DNA of 64,000 bases from Clostridia bacterium (GTDB taxonomy: Bacteria; Bacillota; Clostridia; Oscillospirales; Acutalibacteraceae). Positions within the stretch are counted from its first letter, which is position 1. The number at the start of each line of letters is the position of its first letter. The translations under genes and the position numbers were made by a program. This document shows, in pieces, positions 1 through 10,314 of this stretch. Under the pieces are notes generated by a model that searched no databases, was not told the DNA's origin, and saw only the letters and a list, made by a program, of their open reading frames with translations. The stretch spans positions 1 through 64,000 of the forward strand of contig JAFNVC010000002.1 in NCBI GenBank assembly GCA_017379935.1, in the 5' to 3' direction.

Positions 1-1
1 A

Positions 2-2902
2 CCCATGGTTCAGCTGGAAGGCGGTAGATTCGCAACATCAGACCTTAACGATCTTTACAGACGTGTTATCAACAGAAACAACCGTCTTGCAAAGCTTATA
101 GAACTCGGTTCTCCCGAAATCATTATCAGAAACGAAAAGAGAATGCTCCAGGAAGCTGTTGACGCCCTTATCGACAACGGCAGAAGAGGCAGACCTGTTA
201 CAGGTCCCAACAACAGAGCTCTCAAATCGCTTTCCGATATGCTTAAGGGTAAGCAGGGCCGTTTCAGACAGAACCTTCTCGGTAAGCGTGTTGACTACTC
301 AGGCCGTTCGGTTATCGTTGTTGGTCCCGAGCTTAAGATTTATCAGTGCGGTCTTCCTAAGGAAATGGCACTTGAGCTCTTCAAGCCCTTCGTTATGAAG
401 CGCCTTGTTGAGACTGAAAAGGCAGGCAACGTTAAGTCTGCAAGAAAGATGGTCGAGAAGGCACATCCCGAGGTTTGGGACGCACTCGAAATCGTTATCA
501 AGGACCATCCGGTAATGCTTAACCGTGCTCCGACACTTCACAGACTCGGTATTCAGGCATTCGAGCCCGTTCTTGTAGAGGGCAGAGCTATCAAGCTTCA
601 TCCGCTCGTATGTACAGCCTTCAACGCTGACTTCGACGGTGACCAGATGGCTGTTCACGTTCCTCTTTCAGCAGAAGCACAGGCTGAGGCACGTTTCCTT
701 ATGCTTGCTGCTAACAACCTTCTCAAGCCCTCCGACGGACGTCCTGTTGCAGTTCCGACACAGGATATGATCCTCGGTTCATATTACCTTACACTTGAAA
801 AGCCGGGCGAGCCGGGTGAAGGCAAGGCGTTCCGCAGCGTTGATGAAGCTACAATGGCTTATGACGACGGCACAATCACACTTCACTCTTCAATCAAGGT
901 CCGTATGACAAAAACAATCAACGGCGTTGAATACACAAGACTCGTTCCGACAACACTCGGCCGTATCATCTTCAATAATCCTGTTCCTCAGGATCTCGGA
1001 TTTGTTGAGCGTAACCCCGAGGATATCGACAGTATGTTCAAGCTTGAGGTTGATTTCCTTGTTAAGAAGGGTAACCTCGGTAAGATCATTGATAAGTGTA
1101 TCCGCGTTCACGGCACAGCAGTAGCTGCTGAAATGCTTGATAACATCAAGGCTCAGGGTTATACACATTCAACACGAAGCGGTATCACTGTTGCTGTCTG
1201 CGACGCAACAATCCCGCCGAAGAAGGCTGAGCTTCTTGCAGAAGCAGAAGCAAAGATCGATAAGGTGTCAAGAAACTACGACCGCGGTCTTATCACAGAG
1301 TCTGAGCGTTCAGACAAAATCATCGAAATCTGGGAAGCATGTACTCAGGAGGTTGCTAAGGAGCTCAAGGCAAACTTCGATAAGTACAACCCCATCAATA
1401 TGATGCTTGATTCCGGTGCCCGTGGTAATGATTCACAGCTTCGTCAGCTTGCAGGTATGCGTGGTCTTATCGCTAACACAGCAGGTAAGACAATCGAAGT
1501 ACCCATCAAGGCTAACTACCGTGAAGGTCTTAATATTTCCGAATACTTCATTTCTTCCCGTGGTGCTCGTAAGGGTCTTGCCGATACAGCTCTTCGTACA
1601 GCTGACTCAGGTTACCTTACACGTCGTCTTGTTGACGTTTCACAGGAATGTATTATTCACAGCGAGGATTGCGGCTGTGACGAGGGTATCGAGGTTTACG
1701 ATATCTTCCACGGCAACAGAAAGATCGTTGATCTTGCAGAGCGTCTTACAGGCCGTTATCTTCTTAATGATTATGTTGATACAGAAACCGGCGAAGTCAT
1801 TATGACAAAGGATAAGATGATGACAGATACCGAGGCAAAGATCGTTGCTGACCATGCAAAGGCAAAGCTTCAGGCTAAGATTGAAGCAGGCGAAGCAGAC
1901 GAGAATGCAGTTGCTTCAGTTGTTATCCGTTCACTCCTTACCTGTAAGGCAGAGCACGGCGTATGTATCAAGTGCTACGGTTCAAACCTTGCAACAGGTG
2001 AGCCTGTTACAGTCGGTGAGGCTGTCGGTATCATCGCTGCACAGTCAATCGGTGAACCCGGTACACAGCTTACAATGAGAACGTTCCACACCGGTGGTGC
2101 AAAGGATGCAGGCGATATCACACAGGGTCTTCCGCGTATCGAAGAGCTCTTCGAGGCAAGAAAGCCCAAGTCACTCGCTATCCTTTCAGAAATCTCAGGT
2201 ACGGTTTCATTTGAAGAAATCAAGAAGAGCCGTCACGTTGTTATCACTGATGCAGAGAACGGCGACTCAAAGGCTTACCTCATTCCTTACGGCTTCCGCG
2301 AGATTGTCAAGGAGGGCGACAAGGTTACAAAGGGTCAGGCACTTACAGACGGTGCACCGAACCCGCACGATATTCTTGCTATCCGCGGTGTTGAGGCTGT
2401 TCACGATTACCTTATCCGTGAAGTTCAGAGAACATACCGTACTCAGGGTGTTGATATCAACGATAAGCACATCGAGGTTATTGTCCGTCAGATGATGCGT
2501 AAGGTCAAGATTGACGACGCAGGTGAGACGAACTTCCTTCCCGGCTCAGTTGTTGAAAAGCACGAGTTCTATACTGAGAACGATAAGGTTAAGGCAAAGG
2601 CAGCAGAAGAGGGAAGAGAGCCGAACCTTGCAACGTATATCCCGACACTTATGGGTATCACAAAGGCTTCTCTTGCAACAGAATCCTTCCTTTCAGCAGC
2701 ATCCTTCCAGGAAACAACACGTGTTCTTACAGATGCAGCTATCAAGGGTAAGACAGACCCGCTTCTCGGTCTTAAGGAAAATGTTATCATCGGTAAGCTT
2801 CTCCCGTCAGGTACAGGTATGAAGTGCTACTCCGAGGTACAGCTCAAGAAGAAAGAAGATGCTCCTAACACAGTTATGGCTGACCTTCTTCCGCTTGACT
2901 GA
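2..2902 (+). CDS. rpoC: DNA-directed RNA polymerase subunit beta' (3' part)
   Basis: This is the catalytic beta' subunit of RNA polymerase. The reading frame is open from base 2, so the N-terminal zinc ribbon and clamp part (roughly 230 residues in relatives) lie outside the window. The catalytic NADFDGDQ motif with the three Mg-binding aspartates is encoded at about 623-646. The bridge-helix and trigger-loop region ([15 protein letters not shown], then [15 protein letters not shown]) follows at about 1440-1640. A second zinc site (EDCGCDEG plus [11 protein letters not shown]) lies at about 1666-1975. The protein ends in ADLLPLD, directly before a terminator. rpoB is expected upstream. Identity is certain; only the start is missing. 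Confidence 0.98.
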   Translation, partial: PMVQLEGGRFATSDLNDLYRRVINRNNRLAKLIELGSPEIIIRNEKRMLQEAVDALIDNGRRGRPVTGPNNRALKSLSDMLKGKQGRFRQNLLGKRVDYSGRSVIVVGPELKIYQCGLPKEMALELFKPFVMKRLVETEKAGNVKSARKMVEKAHPEVWDALEIVIKDHPVMLNRAPTLHRLGIQAFEPVLVEGRAIKLHPLVCTAFNADFDGDQMAVHVPLSAEAQAEARFLMLAANNLLKPSDGRPVAVPTQDMILGSYYLTLEKPGEPGEGKAFRSVDEATMAYDDGTITLHSSIKVRMTKTINGVEYTRLVPTTLGRIIFNNPVPQDLGFVERNPEDIDSMFKLEVDFLVKKGNLGKIIDKCIRVHGTAVAAEMLDNIKAQGYTHSTRSGITVAVCDATIPPKKAELLAEAEAKIDKVSRNYDRGLITESERSDKIIEIWEACTQEVAKELKANFDKYNPINMMLDSGARGNDSQLRQLAGMRGLIANTAGKTIEVPIKANYREGLNISEYFISSRGARKGLADTALRTADSGYLTRRLVDVSQECIIHSEDCGCDEGIEVYDIFHGNRKIVDLAERLTGRYLLNDYVDTETGEVIMTKDKMMTDTEAKIVADHAKAKLQAKIEAGEADENAVASVVIRSLLTCKAEHGVCIKCYGSNLATGEPVTVGEAVGIIAAQSIGEPGTQLTMRTFHTGGAKDAGDITQGLPRIEELFEARKPKSLAILSEISGTVSFEEIKKSRHVVITDAENGDSKAYLIPYGFREIVKEGDKVTKGQALTDGAPNPHDILAIRGVEAVHDYLIREVQRTYRTQGVDINDKHIEVIVRQMMRKVKIDDAGETNFLPGSVVEKHEFYTENDKVKAKAAEEGREPNLATYIPTLMGITKASLATESFLSAASFQETTRVLTDAAIKGKTDPLLGLKENVIIGKLLPSGTGMKCYSEVQLKKKEDAPNTVMADLLPLD

Positions 2903-2915
2903 TAAACTGAATTAT

Positions 2916-2952
2916 TACACCATACTTCGAAAGAGGTATGGTGTATTTTTTT
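2916..2952 (+). terminator. Intrinsic terminator of the rpo operon
   Basis: A perfect 10-bp stem (TACACCATAC, 2916-2925, with 2936-2945) has a 10-nt loop and is followed by seven T. It sits 14 bp after the rpoC stop and separates rpoC from the division cluster. Confidence 0.9.
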
Positions 2953-3025
2953 GTCTTTTTTCCATTTTTTTACAAATTTGGTAAGAATTTAATAAAAATT
3001 TTTTGAAATTTTTTGTGCATTTTTA

Positions 3026-3054
3026 TTGACAATTTGGTGCTTCAGGATTATAAT
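3026..3054 (+). promoter_or_regulatory. Consensus sigma-A promoter of the division cluster
   Basis: TTGACA (3026-3031), a 17-bp spacer and TATAAT (3049-3054) match the consensus in all 12 positions. The site lies about 50 bp upstream of the mraZ start and is the only clear promoter seen between rpoC and ftsZ. Confidence 0.92.
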
Positions 3055-3109
3055 ATGGATGTAATTGGAGCGAAAAGCACTGAATTTGATGTGAAATGGA
3101 GGGATTTTG

Positions 3110-3550
3110 GTGGAAGCGGAAAAGAAAATGCACTTTAACGGCGATTATTACCATTCTATTGATGCTAATAACCGTGTTATTATGCCCGCTAAAATCAAGG
3201 ATGCCCTCAACGGTCAGGGCTTTACCATTTACCATAAACCGAACGAGAAATGCCTCCGCCTTTATCTCACCTCTGAATGGAATGATATGGTGTTGAAAAT
3301 CGCTTATGTCGATGACGGGGTTGACAGAACGGATCTTCAATGGCATTTTTCAATAAATTCAAAAAACTGTGAGCTCGATGCTCAGGGCAGATTTGTTATT
3401 CCGCCGAAATTCATCGAAGCTGCAGGGCTTAAAAAGGAAATCGTAACAATCGGTATCGGACCCAGAGCAGAAATCTGGGATAAAGAAGCCTTTGAAGAGA
3501 AGCTCAGCGCTGAATCTGATAAGATTGTTGATATCGTTCTTCCGTTCTGA
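3110..3550 (+). CDS. mraZ: Transcriptional regulator MraZ
   Basis: MraZ is a DNA-binding protein that opens division and cell-wall clusters and represses its own operon in studied bacteria. The protein has the two AbrB-like halves of the family: FNGDYYHSIDANNRVIMPAK near the N-terminus and CELDAQGRFVIPPKF in the second half. The length of 146 residues is normal. A strong ribosome-binding site (GGAGGG, 3098-3103) is 6 nt before GTG 3110, so I start there. TTG 3107 is too close to the site, and the first ATG (3128) lacks one of its own. The stop overlaps the rsmH start (TGATG), which implies translational coupling. Confidence 0.93.
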   Translation: MEAEKKMHFNGDYYHSIDANNRVIMPAKIKDALNGQGFTIYHKPNEKCLRLYLTSEWNDMVLKIAYVDDGVDRTDLQWHFSINSKNCELDAQGRFVIPPKFIEAAGLKKEIVTIGIGPRAEIWDKEAFEEKLSAESDKIVDIVLPF

Positions 3551-4476
3551 TGTCAGATTTTCAACACATTCCCGTTCTTTTTTACGAAACAGTCGATGCG
3601 CTTGATATAAAGCCTGATGGTATTTATGTCGATTGCACGGCAGGGGGAGGCGGACACAGCGCCGCTGTTGCGGAAAAGCTTACTACGGGCAGACTGATTT
3701 CGATTGATCAGGATCCCGAAGCTATCGCAACTCTGCAAAAACGCTTTGCAGACAACCCGAAGGTTACAATCGTTCACGATAATTTTGTGAACATCAAATC
3801 AGTTCTCAGCAACCTCGGCATCATCGGTGTCGACGGTGTGATGGCGGACCTGGGCGTTAGTTCCCATCAGCTCGACACCGATGCCAGGGGGTTTTCATTT
3901 CATAAGGATGCACCGCTCGATATGCGGATGTCGATGAGCGGTATCAGCGCGAAGGATATCGTCAATAACGCCTCTGAAAGCGAATTAAGACGTATCATAT
4001 ACACCTACGGTGAGGAGAAATTCGCACCGTCAATCGCTAAAAACATCGTAAAAGCAAGACAGATAAAACCAATCGAAACTACCTTCGATCTGGTTGAGAT
4101 TATAAAAATTTCTATGCCGATGAAGGCAAAGCGCGACGGACATCCCGCCCGCAAAACCTTTCAGGCGTTAAGAATTGAAGTTAACGGAGAGCTTGATAAG
4201 CTCAGCAAGGCGCTCGATGATATGTTCGATGTGCTTAATCCCTCGGGAAGACTGGCAATTATAACCTTCCATTCCCTTGAGGACAGAATTGTAAAAAAAC
4301 GCTTCAATTCCTTCTGTGAGGGCTGTACCTGTCCTCCGGAATTTCCGGTTTGCGTGTGCGGAAAAACGCCGCGCGGAAGGCTGCCGTTCAAGTCTAAGGC
4401 ACCGAGCACGTCAGAAATTGACGATAATTTCCGTGCTCACAGTGCAAGACTGCGTTCGGTGGAAAAATCAGGATGA
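3550..4476 (+). CDS. rsmH: 16S rRNA (cytosine(1402)-N(4))-methyltransferase RsmH (MraW)
   Basis: RsmH uses S-adenosylmethionine to methylate N4 of C1402 in the decoding centre of 16S rRNA. The SAM-binding motif DCTAGGGGHS is near residue 28, and the family signature GVMADLGVSSHQLD near residue 95. The FHSLEDRIVKK motif and a Cys-rich stretch (CEGCTCPPEFPVCVCG) lie in the C-terminal third. The length of 308 residues is typical. The ATG overlaps the mraZ stop by one base, as in many Firmicute division clusters. Confidence 0.96.
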   Translation: MSDFQHIPVLFYETVDALDIKPDGIYVDCTAGGGGHSAAVAEKLTTGRLISIDQDPEAIATLQKRFADNPKVTIVHDNFVNIKSVLSNLGIIGVDGVMADLGVSSHQLDTDARGFSFHKDAPLDMRMSMSGISAKDIVNNASESELRRIIYTYGEEKFAPSIAKNIVKARQIKPIETTFDLVEIIKISMPMKAKRDGHPARKTFQALRIEVNGELDKLSKALDDMFDVLNPSGRLAIITFHSLEDRIVKKRFNSFCEGCTCPPEFPVCVCGKTPRGRLPFKSKAPSTSEIDDNFRAHSARLRSVEKSG

Positions 4477-4517
4477 TAAAAATTCAGTAAGTTTAATTCG
4501 GAAAGGAGCTGGCAATT

Positions 4518-4976
4518 ATGGCTAAAGCGAATGTTGCACTTGATCTTGATTTGTTTGATGTTCAGAAGAGCGGTTATATTCCTCAGGAAGAGCCTGAAAG
4601 AAAAGTCCGTAAGCCTAAGCTCCTTAAAAGCAAGCCTGTCAGCAGAGCGCAAACGGCCGCAGAAGCGCGCGAGAGCCTCGTTGCAGCTATCAAGGCGTGC
4701 TCCTTTGCACTTGCAGCATTTATTGTTATCGGTTCACTCATTTTCTTCCGTGTTCAGGTAACAAATTTACAGATTGATCTTACGGAAGCTAAAAATAACC
4801 TGAGTATCGCACAGAGCGAGAATGTATCACTTCAGATGAAATATAACTCTCTTATGGCTATCGACAAGGTTGAGGAGTATGCCCAGTCAAAGCTCGGTAT
4901 GGTCAGGAGAGAAAGCTATCAGATTGATTATTTCGATATTTCCGATGAGGGCGGTGCTCAGTTAACTAACAGGTGA
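4518..4976 (+). CDS. ftsL: Cell division protein FtsL-like
   Basis: This is a bitopic division protein expected to form the FtsQ/DivIC/FtsL complex that activates septal peptidoglycan synthesis. It has a long basic cytoplasmic N-terminus of about 55 residues and one membrane helix (about residues 57-76, ALAAFIVIGSLIFFRV). A coiled-coil segment follows (LQIDLTEAKNNLSIAQSENV), then the typical ending VEEYAQSKLGMVRRES. Sequence conservation in FtsL is weak, so the call rests on topology and on its place between rsmH and the septal PBP. A GGAAAGGAG site precedes the ATG. Confidence 0.85.
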   Translation: MAKANVALDLDLFDVQKSGYIPQEEPERKVRKPKLLKSKPVSRAQTAAEARESLVAAIKACSFALAAFIVIGSLIFFRVQVTNLQIDLTEAKNNLSIAQSENVSLQMKYNSLMAIDKVEEYAQSKLGMVRRESYQIDYFDISDEGGAQLTNR

Positions 4977-5028
4977 ACTGATGTATAGTACAAGTATCAT
5001 TATACATATCTATTCATAAGACATTAAA

Positions 5029-5052
5029 AAGGGCGGATTAACATCCGCCCTT
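5029..5052. repeat. Perfect hairpin between ftsL and the PBP gene
   Basis: A 10-bp perfect stem (AAGGGCGGAT, 5029-5038, with 5043-5052) closes on a 4-nt loop. It lacks a T-run on the + side but has one on the - side (TTTTTAATG). Inside the + operon it could act as an RNA processing or stability element rather than a full terminator. A second short inverted repeat (ATGTATA, 4981-4987 with 5001-5007) lies just before it. Confidence 0.6.
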
Positions 5053-5125
5053 AGAGTGATTTTATAGAGGTAATTTTCAGGTGCGGATTATGCCGTTATC
5101 CTGAGCGGAAAGGAAGGAAATCGCG

Positions 5126-7435
5126 TTGAAAACACGTCTCAGAGTACATAAAAAGAAGCTGTTAAAGCCCCGCAAAATCCTTACAAAGGGTGTAAAAATG
5201 CGTATCTGGGGTGTACTTGCCGCATTTCTTGTCATCGGCTTCATTTTCCCGGTGATAGGTCTTGCCAACGCACAGATTATCAACGGTGATTTCTTCAAGC
5301 TCAAGGCACAGCAGCAGCAGCTCAACGATACGGTTGTTCCCGCAAACCGCGGTGTGATTTATGACCGCAATATGACTGTTCTTGCTCAGAGTGCATCTGC
5401 ATGGAAAATAACCTTCAACCCGAGTGCTTTTGCAGACTTCCCCGATGCCGCAAAGGAGATTGTCTTTGAGAATCTTCCCGGAATCCTCGGAATTGAGCGC
5501 GAAACACTTGAGGAGAAGGCGGCTCTGACGGGCTATAATAACCTCACGCTTGTTGAAAAAGTGGAAAAAGATATCCGCGACAAGGTGCTTGAATTCACAA
5601 AAGAGCCGTATAAGTCGGGGAAAAAGGGAGATAAAGCCGTTTATTACTCAAGTGCAATTATGGTTGAGGATGATGTCAAGCGTTACTTTCCTTATTCAAC
5701 CCTTGCTTCTCAGATTCTGGGCTGTGTAGGTACGGATAACGACGGTCTTTCCGGTCTTGAATCCAAATACAACGATATCCTTAAGGGTATCGACGGAAGA
5801 CTTATTTCCACTAAGGCGAATAACACTGTTATCGAAAGCATTGCGTATCAGACTCTTTATGAGCCGACGCAGGGAACGAGCCTTGTGCTTACAATTGACG
5901 AAACAATTCAGCGTTATCTCGAGGAAGCCCTCAGTGAGTGCTATGAGACGAGCAACTGTATCTCGGCAACAGGTATCGTTATGGACGTTGATACGGGTGC
6001 TATCCTTGCTATGTCGAGTCAGGCGAGCTACGATTCAAATGATCCGTATTCGATTTATGATACGCGAAAGATTGAAGAGCTCAGCAAAATCGAGGATGAG
6101 GCAGCGCGTAAGCAGGCATATACCAATGCGATGTATCAGCAGTGGAGAAACCGCGGTGTTTCCGACCTCTATGACCCGGGTTCGGTTTTTAAGGTAATTA
6201 CTATGGCGGCAGGCCTTGAAGAAAATGTTGTTGAGTATGACGAAACCTTCAACTGCGGCGGCTCGATACAGATTATGGACAGACATTACTGGTGTCATAA
6301 TCATTCAGGACACGGTACACAGACACTTACGCAGGGACTTATGAATTCCTGCAACCCGTACTTTATCACAATCGGTCAGCGCCTCGGCGTTGAGACCTTC
6401 TATAAATATTTCGAGGCATTCGGCTTTACCGAAAAAACAGGTGTCGACCTTGGCGCAGAGGCTTTGCCGAAGGCAGGCATCAACTACCATTCGCTCAGCA
6501 GTATGACAAAGGTTAATCTTGCCAGCTCCTCCTTCGGTCAGTCCTTTCAGGCGACTCCCATACAGGTGCTTAATGCAATCAATGCGGTTGTCAATGACGG
6601 TAAGCTTATGCAGCCGTATATTGTTGCAAAAACACTCGATGCTGACGGCAATGTCATCAATGAGACACAGCCGACAGTAAAGCGACAGGTTATTTCTGAA
6701 TCAACTTCTGATAAAATCATCGCTTCAATGGAAGAGGTTTCAACGGCAGGCACCGCAAAGAATTCCTATGTCGCAGGCTACCGTGTTGCAGGTAAAACAG
6801 GTACCTCGGACGTTCTCGGACCGACGGGTGCAACGGGTGAGTATATTGCATCCTTCGCAGGATGTGCGCCGGCAAATGATCCCGAAATTTCAATTATCAT
6901 CGTTGTAAACGAGCCTCAGGGTCAGACGGGCGGCGGCGCAGTTGCGGCTCCCGTAGCGGCAGAGGTTATCGAAAAAACTCTTACTTATCTCAATGTCGAA
7001 AGACAGTATACAGAGGCTGAAAAAAGCAAACTTGATGAGCAGGTACCGAACCTTGCAGGCAAAACCGTCTCGGAAGCAAGAGCGGCACTCAAGGAGCTCG
7101 GTCTTAAAATCAAGGTTGTCGGTGCAGGTGATTCGGTTGTTTCACAGATGCCCGCATACAGCCAGTACATTCCGCAGGGCGGTGTTGTTGTAGTCTATAC
7201 GGATGAGGAAGAGGCAAAATCAAAGGTTGTTGTTCCCGACTTTACGGGTATGACTGTTTCACAGGTTAATTATGAGGCTGTCAAGCTCGGTATAAATGTT
7301 AAAATCTCGGGCAACTCACTCTCAGCTGCAGGTCTTACCGCGTACAGACAGAGCGTACAGCCCGAAAAAGAGATTGAGTGCGGCTCAACAGTAACCGTAT
7401 ATTTCAGAACAACCTCAGGTGTTTCAGACCATTAA
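5126..7435 (+). CDS. Septal penicillin-binding protein, transpeptidase with two PASTA domains (PBP2B/SpoVD type)
   Basis: This class B PBP cross-links septal or spore peptidoglycan outside the membrane. One N-terminal membrane helix (about residues 29-50) is followed by the dimerisation domain, starting at PANRGVIYDRN. The transpeptidase domain shows the three active-site motifs: SVFK (serine 353), SCN (408-410) and KTGT (557-560). Two C-terminal PASTA domains begin at VPNLAGKTV and VPDFTGMTV. Two PASTA copies are found in both SpoVD and PBP2B, so I do not choose between division and sporulation roles. The start is TTG 5126, eight bases after AGGAAGG. Length 769 residues. Confidence 0.93.
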   Translation: MKTRLRVHKKKLLKPRKILTKGVKMRIWGVLAAFLVIGFIFPVIGLANAQIINGDFFKLKAQQQQLNDTVVPANRGVIYDRNMTVLAQSASAWKITFNPSAFADFPDAAKEIVFENLPGILGIERETLEEKAALTGYNNLTLVEKVEKDIRDKVLEFTKEPYKSGKKGDKAVYYSSAIMVEDDVKRYFPYSTLASQILGCVGTDNDGLSGLESKYNDILKGIDGRLISTKANNTVIESIAYQTLYEPTQGTSLVLTIDETIQRYLEEALSECYETSNCISATGIVMDVDTGAILAMSSQASYDSNDPYSIYDTRKIEELSKIEDEAARKQAYTNAMYQQWRNRGVSDLYDPGSVFKVITMAAGLEENVVEYDETFNCGGSIQIMDRHYWCHNHSGHGTQTLTQGLMNSCNPYFITIGQRLGVETFYKYFEAFGFTEKTGVDLGAEALPKAGINYHSLSSMTKVNLASSSFGQSFQATPIQVLNAINAVVNDGKLMQPYIVAKTLDADGNVINETQPTVKRQVISESTSDKIIASMEEVSTAGTAKNSYVAGYRVAGKTGTSDVLGPTGATGEYIASFAGCAPANDPEISIIIVVNEPQGQTGGGAVAAPVAAEVIEKTLTYLNVERQYTEAEKSKLDEQVPNLAGKTVSEARAALKELGLKIKVVGAGDSVVSQMPAYSQYIPQGGVVVVYTDEEEAKSKVVVPDFTGMTVSQVNYEAVKLGINVKISGNSLSAAGLTAYRQSVQPEKEIECGSTVTVYFRTTSGVSDH

Positions 7436-7483
7436 TTTTAAAATAAAGGACGTGTAAACAGAATATTTTCGGAGGCGTTTTGA

Positions 7484-8920
7484 ATGAAGCTCAAGGCTTT
7501 GTTACAGGATGTTGAAACAAAAGGTGTTTACACAATCAATCCCGATATCACAAACATATCTGACAACAGCGATAAAATCCGTCAGAACGGATTGTTTATC
7601 TGCATAAGAGGTGCGAAAAAGGACGGTCATCTTTATGCGCGAAAAGCCCTTGAAAGGGGAGCGTCGGTTATAATATGTGACCACGATATCGGAATTTCGA
7701 ATTCCGTAATTGTCGGGGATACACGTAAGGCTTATGCACTTATCAGTGCCCGCTTTTACGGCCTGTGTCACAAAAAAATGCGGATTATCGGTGTCACGGG
7801 TACTAACGGCAAAACCACAGTCTCATATCTTATTAGGAAAATTCTCGAGGATTCGGGCTGCAAAACAGGACTTATCGGTACGGTCAATGTCGTTATCGGC
7901 AAGGAAAAATATCCCGCTGACCTTACCACACCCGACCCCGCAGACCTTCACCGTTACCTTATGCTTATGCATATTGCAGGCTGTCAGGCGTGCGTTATGG
8001 AGGTATCGTCGCAGGCATTATGTCAGGACAGAGTATATGGCATCAATTTCGAATGCTCGGTTTTTACCAATCTTACAGCCGAGCATCTCGATTATCACAA
8101 CACGATGGCGGATTATGCAAGTGCGAAGCAGCTTCTTTTTGAATCGTCGAAAATCTCGGTTATCAATGCCGACGATGCCTACGCTTCTCAGATGCTTGAG
8201 GCGGCATGCGGAAAGACTATGACCTATTCAATGAGCAGCGTTGCCGATTATTCCGCATCGGATATCAGGATGACATGCTCGGGCGTTACATATAAGCTGA
8301 AAACAAGGAAAAACGATTATAATGTTTCTTATGACTGTATCGGCGCGTTTTCCGTTTATAATTCAATGGCGGCGATAGCGGCAGCGGATGCAATCGGCGC
8401 AGATACCGATAAGGCGGTGCGGAGTGTAGCACGCTTTGACGGAATTATAGGCAGAATGGAAAGGGTGGAAAATTCCTCCGGTATAAACATCATCATTGAT
8501 TATGCCCATACTCCCGATTCTCTTATGAATGCGCTTACTACGCTCAGAAGCCTGTATAACGGAAGACTGATAGCTGTATTCGGCTGCGGCGGTGACAGAG
8601 ATAAATCCAAGCGTCCCGAAATGGGAAGGGTAGCGGCACAATTTTCGGATTTTGTTTTCGTAACGTCGGATAATCCGCGCAGAGAAGATCCCGAAAGCAT
8701 CATCAACGATATAGTAAGCGGTATACCGAAGGGGAAGTTTTTCCGAATTACTGACCGTAAGCTTGCGATAAAATCAGCGTTATATTCCGCAAAAGCAGGG
8801 GATACGGTGCTTATAGCAGGCAAGGGTCATGAAAAATACCAGATACTCGGTACTCAGAAAATATATTTTAACGAAAGAGAAATAGTAAAAAAACTTTTAG
8901 AGGACAAGGCGAGGTTTTAA
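7484..8920 (+). CDS. murE: UDP-N-acetylmuramoyl-tripeptide synthetase MurE
   Basis: MurE is a cytoplasmic Mur ligase that adds the third amino acid to UDP-MurNAc-L-Ala-D-Glu. The ATP-binding loop GVTGTNGKTT is at residues 103-112. The carbamylated-lysine and UDP-binding regions (TTPDPADLHR, EVSSQAL, NLTAEHLDYH) follow. The substrate motif DNPR (396-399, in SDNPRREDP) is the signature of meso-diaminopimelate-adding enzymes; lysine-adding MurE lacks it. An A2pm-containing wall is therefore inferred. GGAGGCG precedes the ATG, and murF starts 2 bp after the stop. Confidence 0.97.
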   Translation: MKLKALLQDVETKGVYTINPDITNISDNSDKIRQNGLFICIRGAKKDGHLYARKALERGASVIICDHDIGISNSVIVGDTRKAYALISARFYGLCHKKMRIIGVTGTNGKTTVSYLIRKILEDSGCKTGLIGTVNVVIGKEKYPADLTTPDPADLHRYLMLMHIAGCQACVMEVSSQALCQDRVYGINFECSVFTNLTAEHLDYHNTMADYASAKQLLFESSKISVINADDAYASQMLEAACGKTMTYSMSSVADYSASDIRMTCSGVTYKLKTRKNDYNVSYDCIGAFSVYNSMAAIAAADAIGADTDKAVRSVARFDGIIGRMERVENSSGINIIIDYAHTPDSLMNALTTLRSLYNGRLIAVFGCGGDRDKSKRPEMGRVAAQFSDFVFVTSDNPRREDPESIINDIVSGIPKGKFFRITDRKLAIKSALYSAKAGDTVLIAGKGHEKYQILGTQKIYFNEREIVKKLLEDKARF

Positions 8921-8922
8921 AA

Positions 8923-10281
8923 ATGAAAAAATTACTGTTAAGTGAAATTGCCGCGGCGGTCGGCGGTACGGTCAACGGTGAAGCTGAAATCAGCGGAATC
9001 TGCATTGACAGCCGTCTGTGCGGGGAGGGCTTGCTTTATATCGCTATTCACGGCGAAAATTTCGACGGACATAATTTCACCGCAAGCGCACTTTCTAACG
9101 GTGCAGCGGCAGCGATGATTCATCACGATGTTGACTGCGACGGCTTGTTTATCCGTGTGGATGACACAAGAGAGGCTTTTCTCCGCCTTGCAAACCGCTT
9201 CCGTGCAATGTTCAATATTCCCGTTGTAGGACTTACGGGAAGTGTAGGCAAAACCACAACGAAGGAAATGACCTGGGCGGTGCTCAGTGAAAAATACAAT
9301 ACAATCAAAACAGAGGGTAACCTCAATAATGATATCGGTCTTCCGCGTACTCTTATGCGTTTTGAAGAGGATACCCAGGCGGCGGTTATCGAAATGGGAA
9401 TGAGCAATAAGGGCGAAATTTCAGTGCTTTCAAAAACGGCAGAGCCCACGGTTGCGATAATCAGCAATATCGGAGTTTCTCATATGGAAAGTCTCGGCTC
9501 GCGGGAGAATATCTGTGCTGCAAAGCTTGAGATTCTCGACGGACTGCGAGAGGGATGCCCGATCATTCTCAACGGTGACGATCCGTACCTTGCAAGTGCA
9601 AAAATCGAGGGAAGACCCGTGATTTATTACGGTATCAACGATAAATTCTGCGATTTTCGCGCAACGGACGTCCGACAGGATGACGATACAACCTCGTTTG
9701 TAATCAACTACGGTGAAGGCAAAACGCAGGCGGTTACAATCCCGACGATCGGAATTCATAATGTTTATAACGCTCTTGCGGCATTTGCAACGGGAATGCA
9801 GTTAGGTGTTACACCCGAGCAGGCGGCAGAGGGTCTTAAAAAATACGAGCCCTCCGGAATGAGACAGCGCGTAAAGATTGTCAATTCAATCCGATTTATT
9901 GAGGACTGCTATAATGCAAGCCCCGATTCGCAGCAGGCGGCTCTGCGTATGCTTTCAACTGTTCAGGCGAAAAGAAAAATTGCCGTTCTCGGTGATATGC
10001 TTGAGCTCGGCTCTATCAGTGAGGAGGCTCACAGAAATGCAGGACTTCTCGCGGCGAAGAATAAAATCGATGTTCTTATGACCTACGGTGAACGCTCACA
10101 GGCAACGGCGGAAAAGGCTGTTGAATGCGGTGTTCCGGTAGTAAAGAGCTTCCTTGATAAGAATGAGCTTGCAGATACTCTTGCAGCCTATCTTCAGGAG
10201 GGCGATGCAATTCTCTTCAAGGCAAGCAGGGGAATGGCACTTGAGGATGTAATAAACAGCATCTATGAAAGAATAAAATAA
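8923..10281 (+). CDS. murF: UDP-N-acetylmuramoyl-tripeptide--D-alanyl-D-alanine ligase MurF
   Basis: MurF adds D-Ala-D-Ala to the UDP-MurNAc tripeptide in the cytoplasm, the last soluble step before MraY. The three Mur ligase domains are present. The N-terminal domain carries SRLCGEGLLYIAIHGENFDGH, the central domain the P-loop GLTGSVGKTT (103-112) and EMGMSNKGEI, and the C-terminal domain EDCYNASPDSQQAALRML. The length of 452 residues is normal. A spacing of 2 bp from murE indicates one transcript with coupled translation. Confidence 0.97.
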   Translation: MKKLLLSEIAAAVGGTVNGEAEISGICIDSRLCGEGLLYIAIHGENFDGHNFTASALSNGAAAAMIHHDVDCDGLFIRVDDTREAFLRLANRFRAMFNIPVVGLTGSVGKTTTKEMTWAVLSEKYNTIKTEGNLNNDIGLPRTLMRFEEDTQAAVIEMGMSNKGEISVLSKTAEPTVAIISNIGVSHMESLGSRENICAAKLEILDGLREGCPIILNGDDPYLASAKIEGRPVIYYGINDKFCDFRATDVRQDDDTTSFVINYGEGKTQAVTIPTIGIHNVYNALAAFATGMQLGVTPEQAAEGLKKYEPSGMRQRVKIVNSIRFIEDCYNASPDSQQAALRMLSTVQAKRKIAVLGDMLELGSISEEAHRNAGLLAAKNKIDVLMTYGERSQATAEKAVECGVPVVKSFLDKNELADTLAAYLQEGDAILFKASRGMALEDVINSIYERIK

Positions 10282-10314
10282 ACGGGAGTTTACAGAAAGG
10301 TTAGGGTATATAAA

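Noticed and set aside
3064..3112. TGGAG/TGGTG repeats as MraZ binding boxes
   Set aside because: The three sites are imperfect, irregularly spaced and downstream of the promoter, and one contains the mraZ ribosome-binding site.
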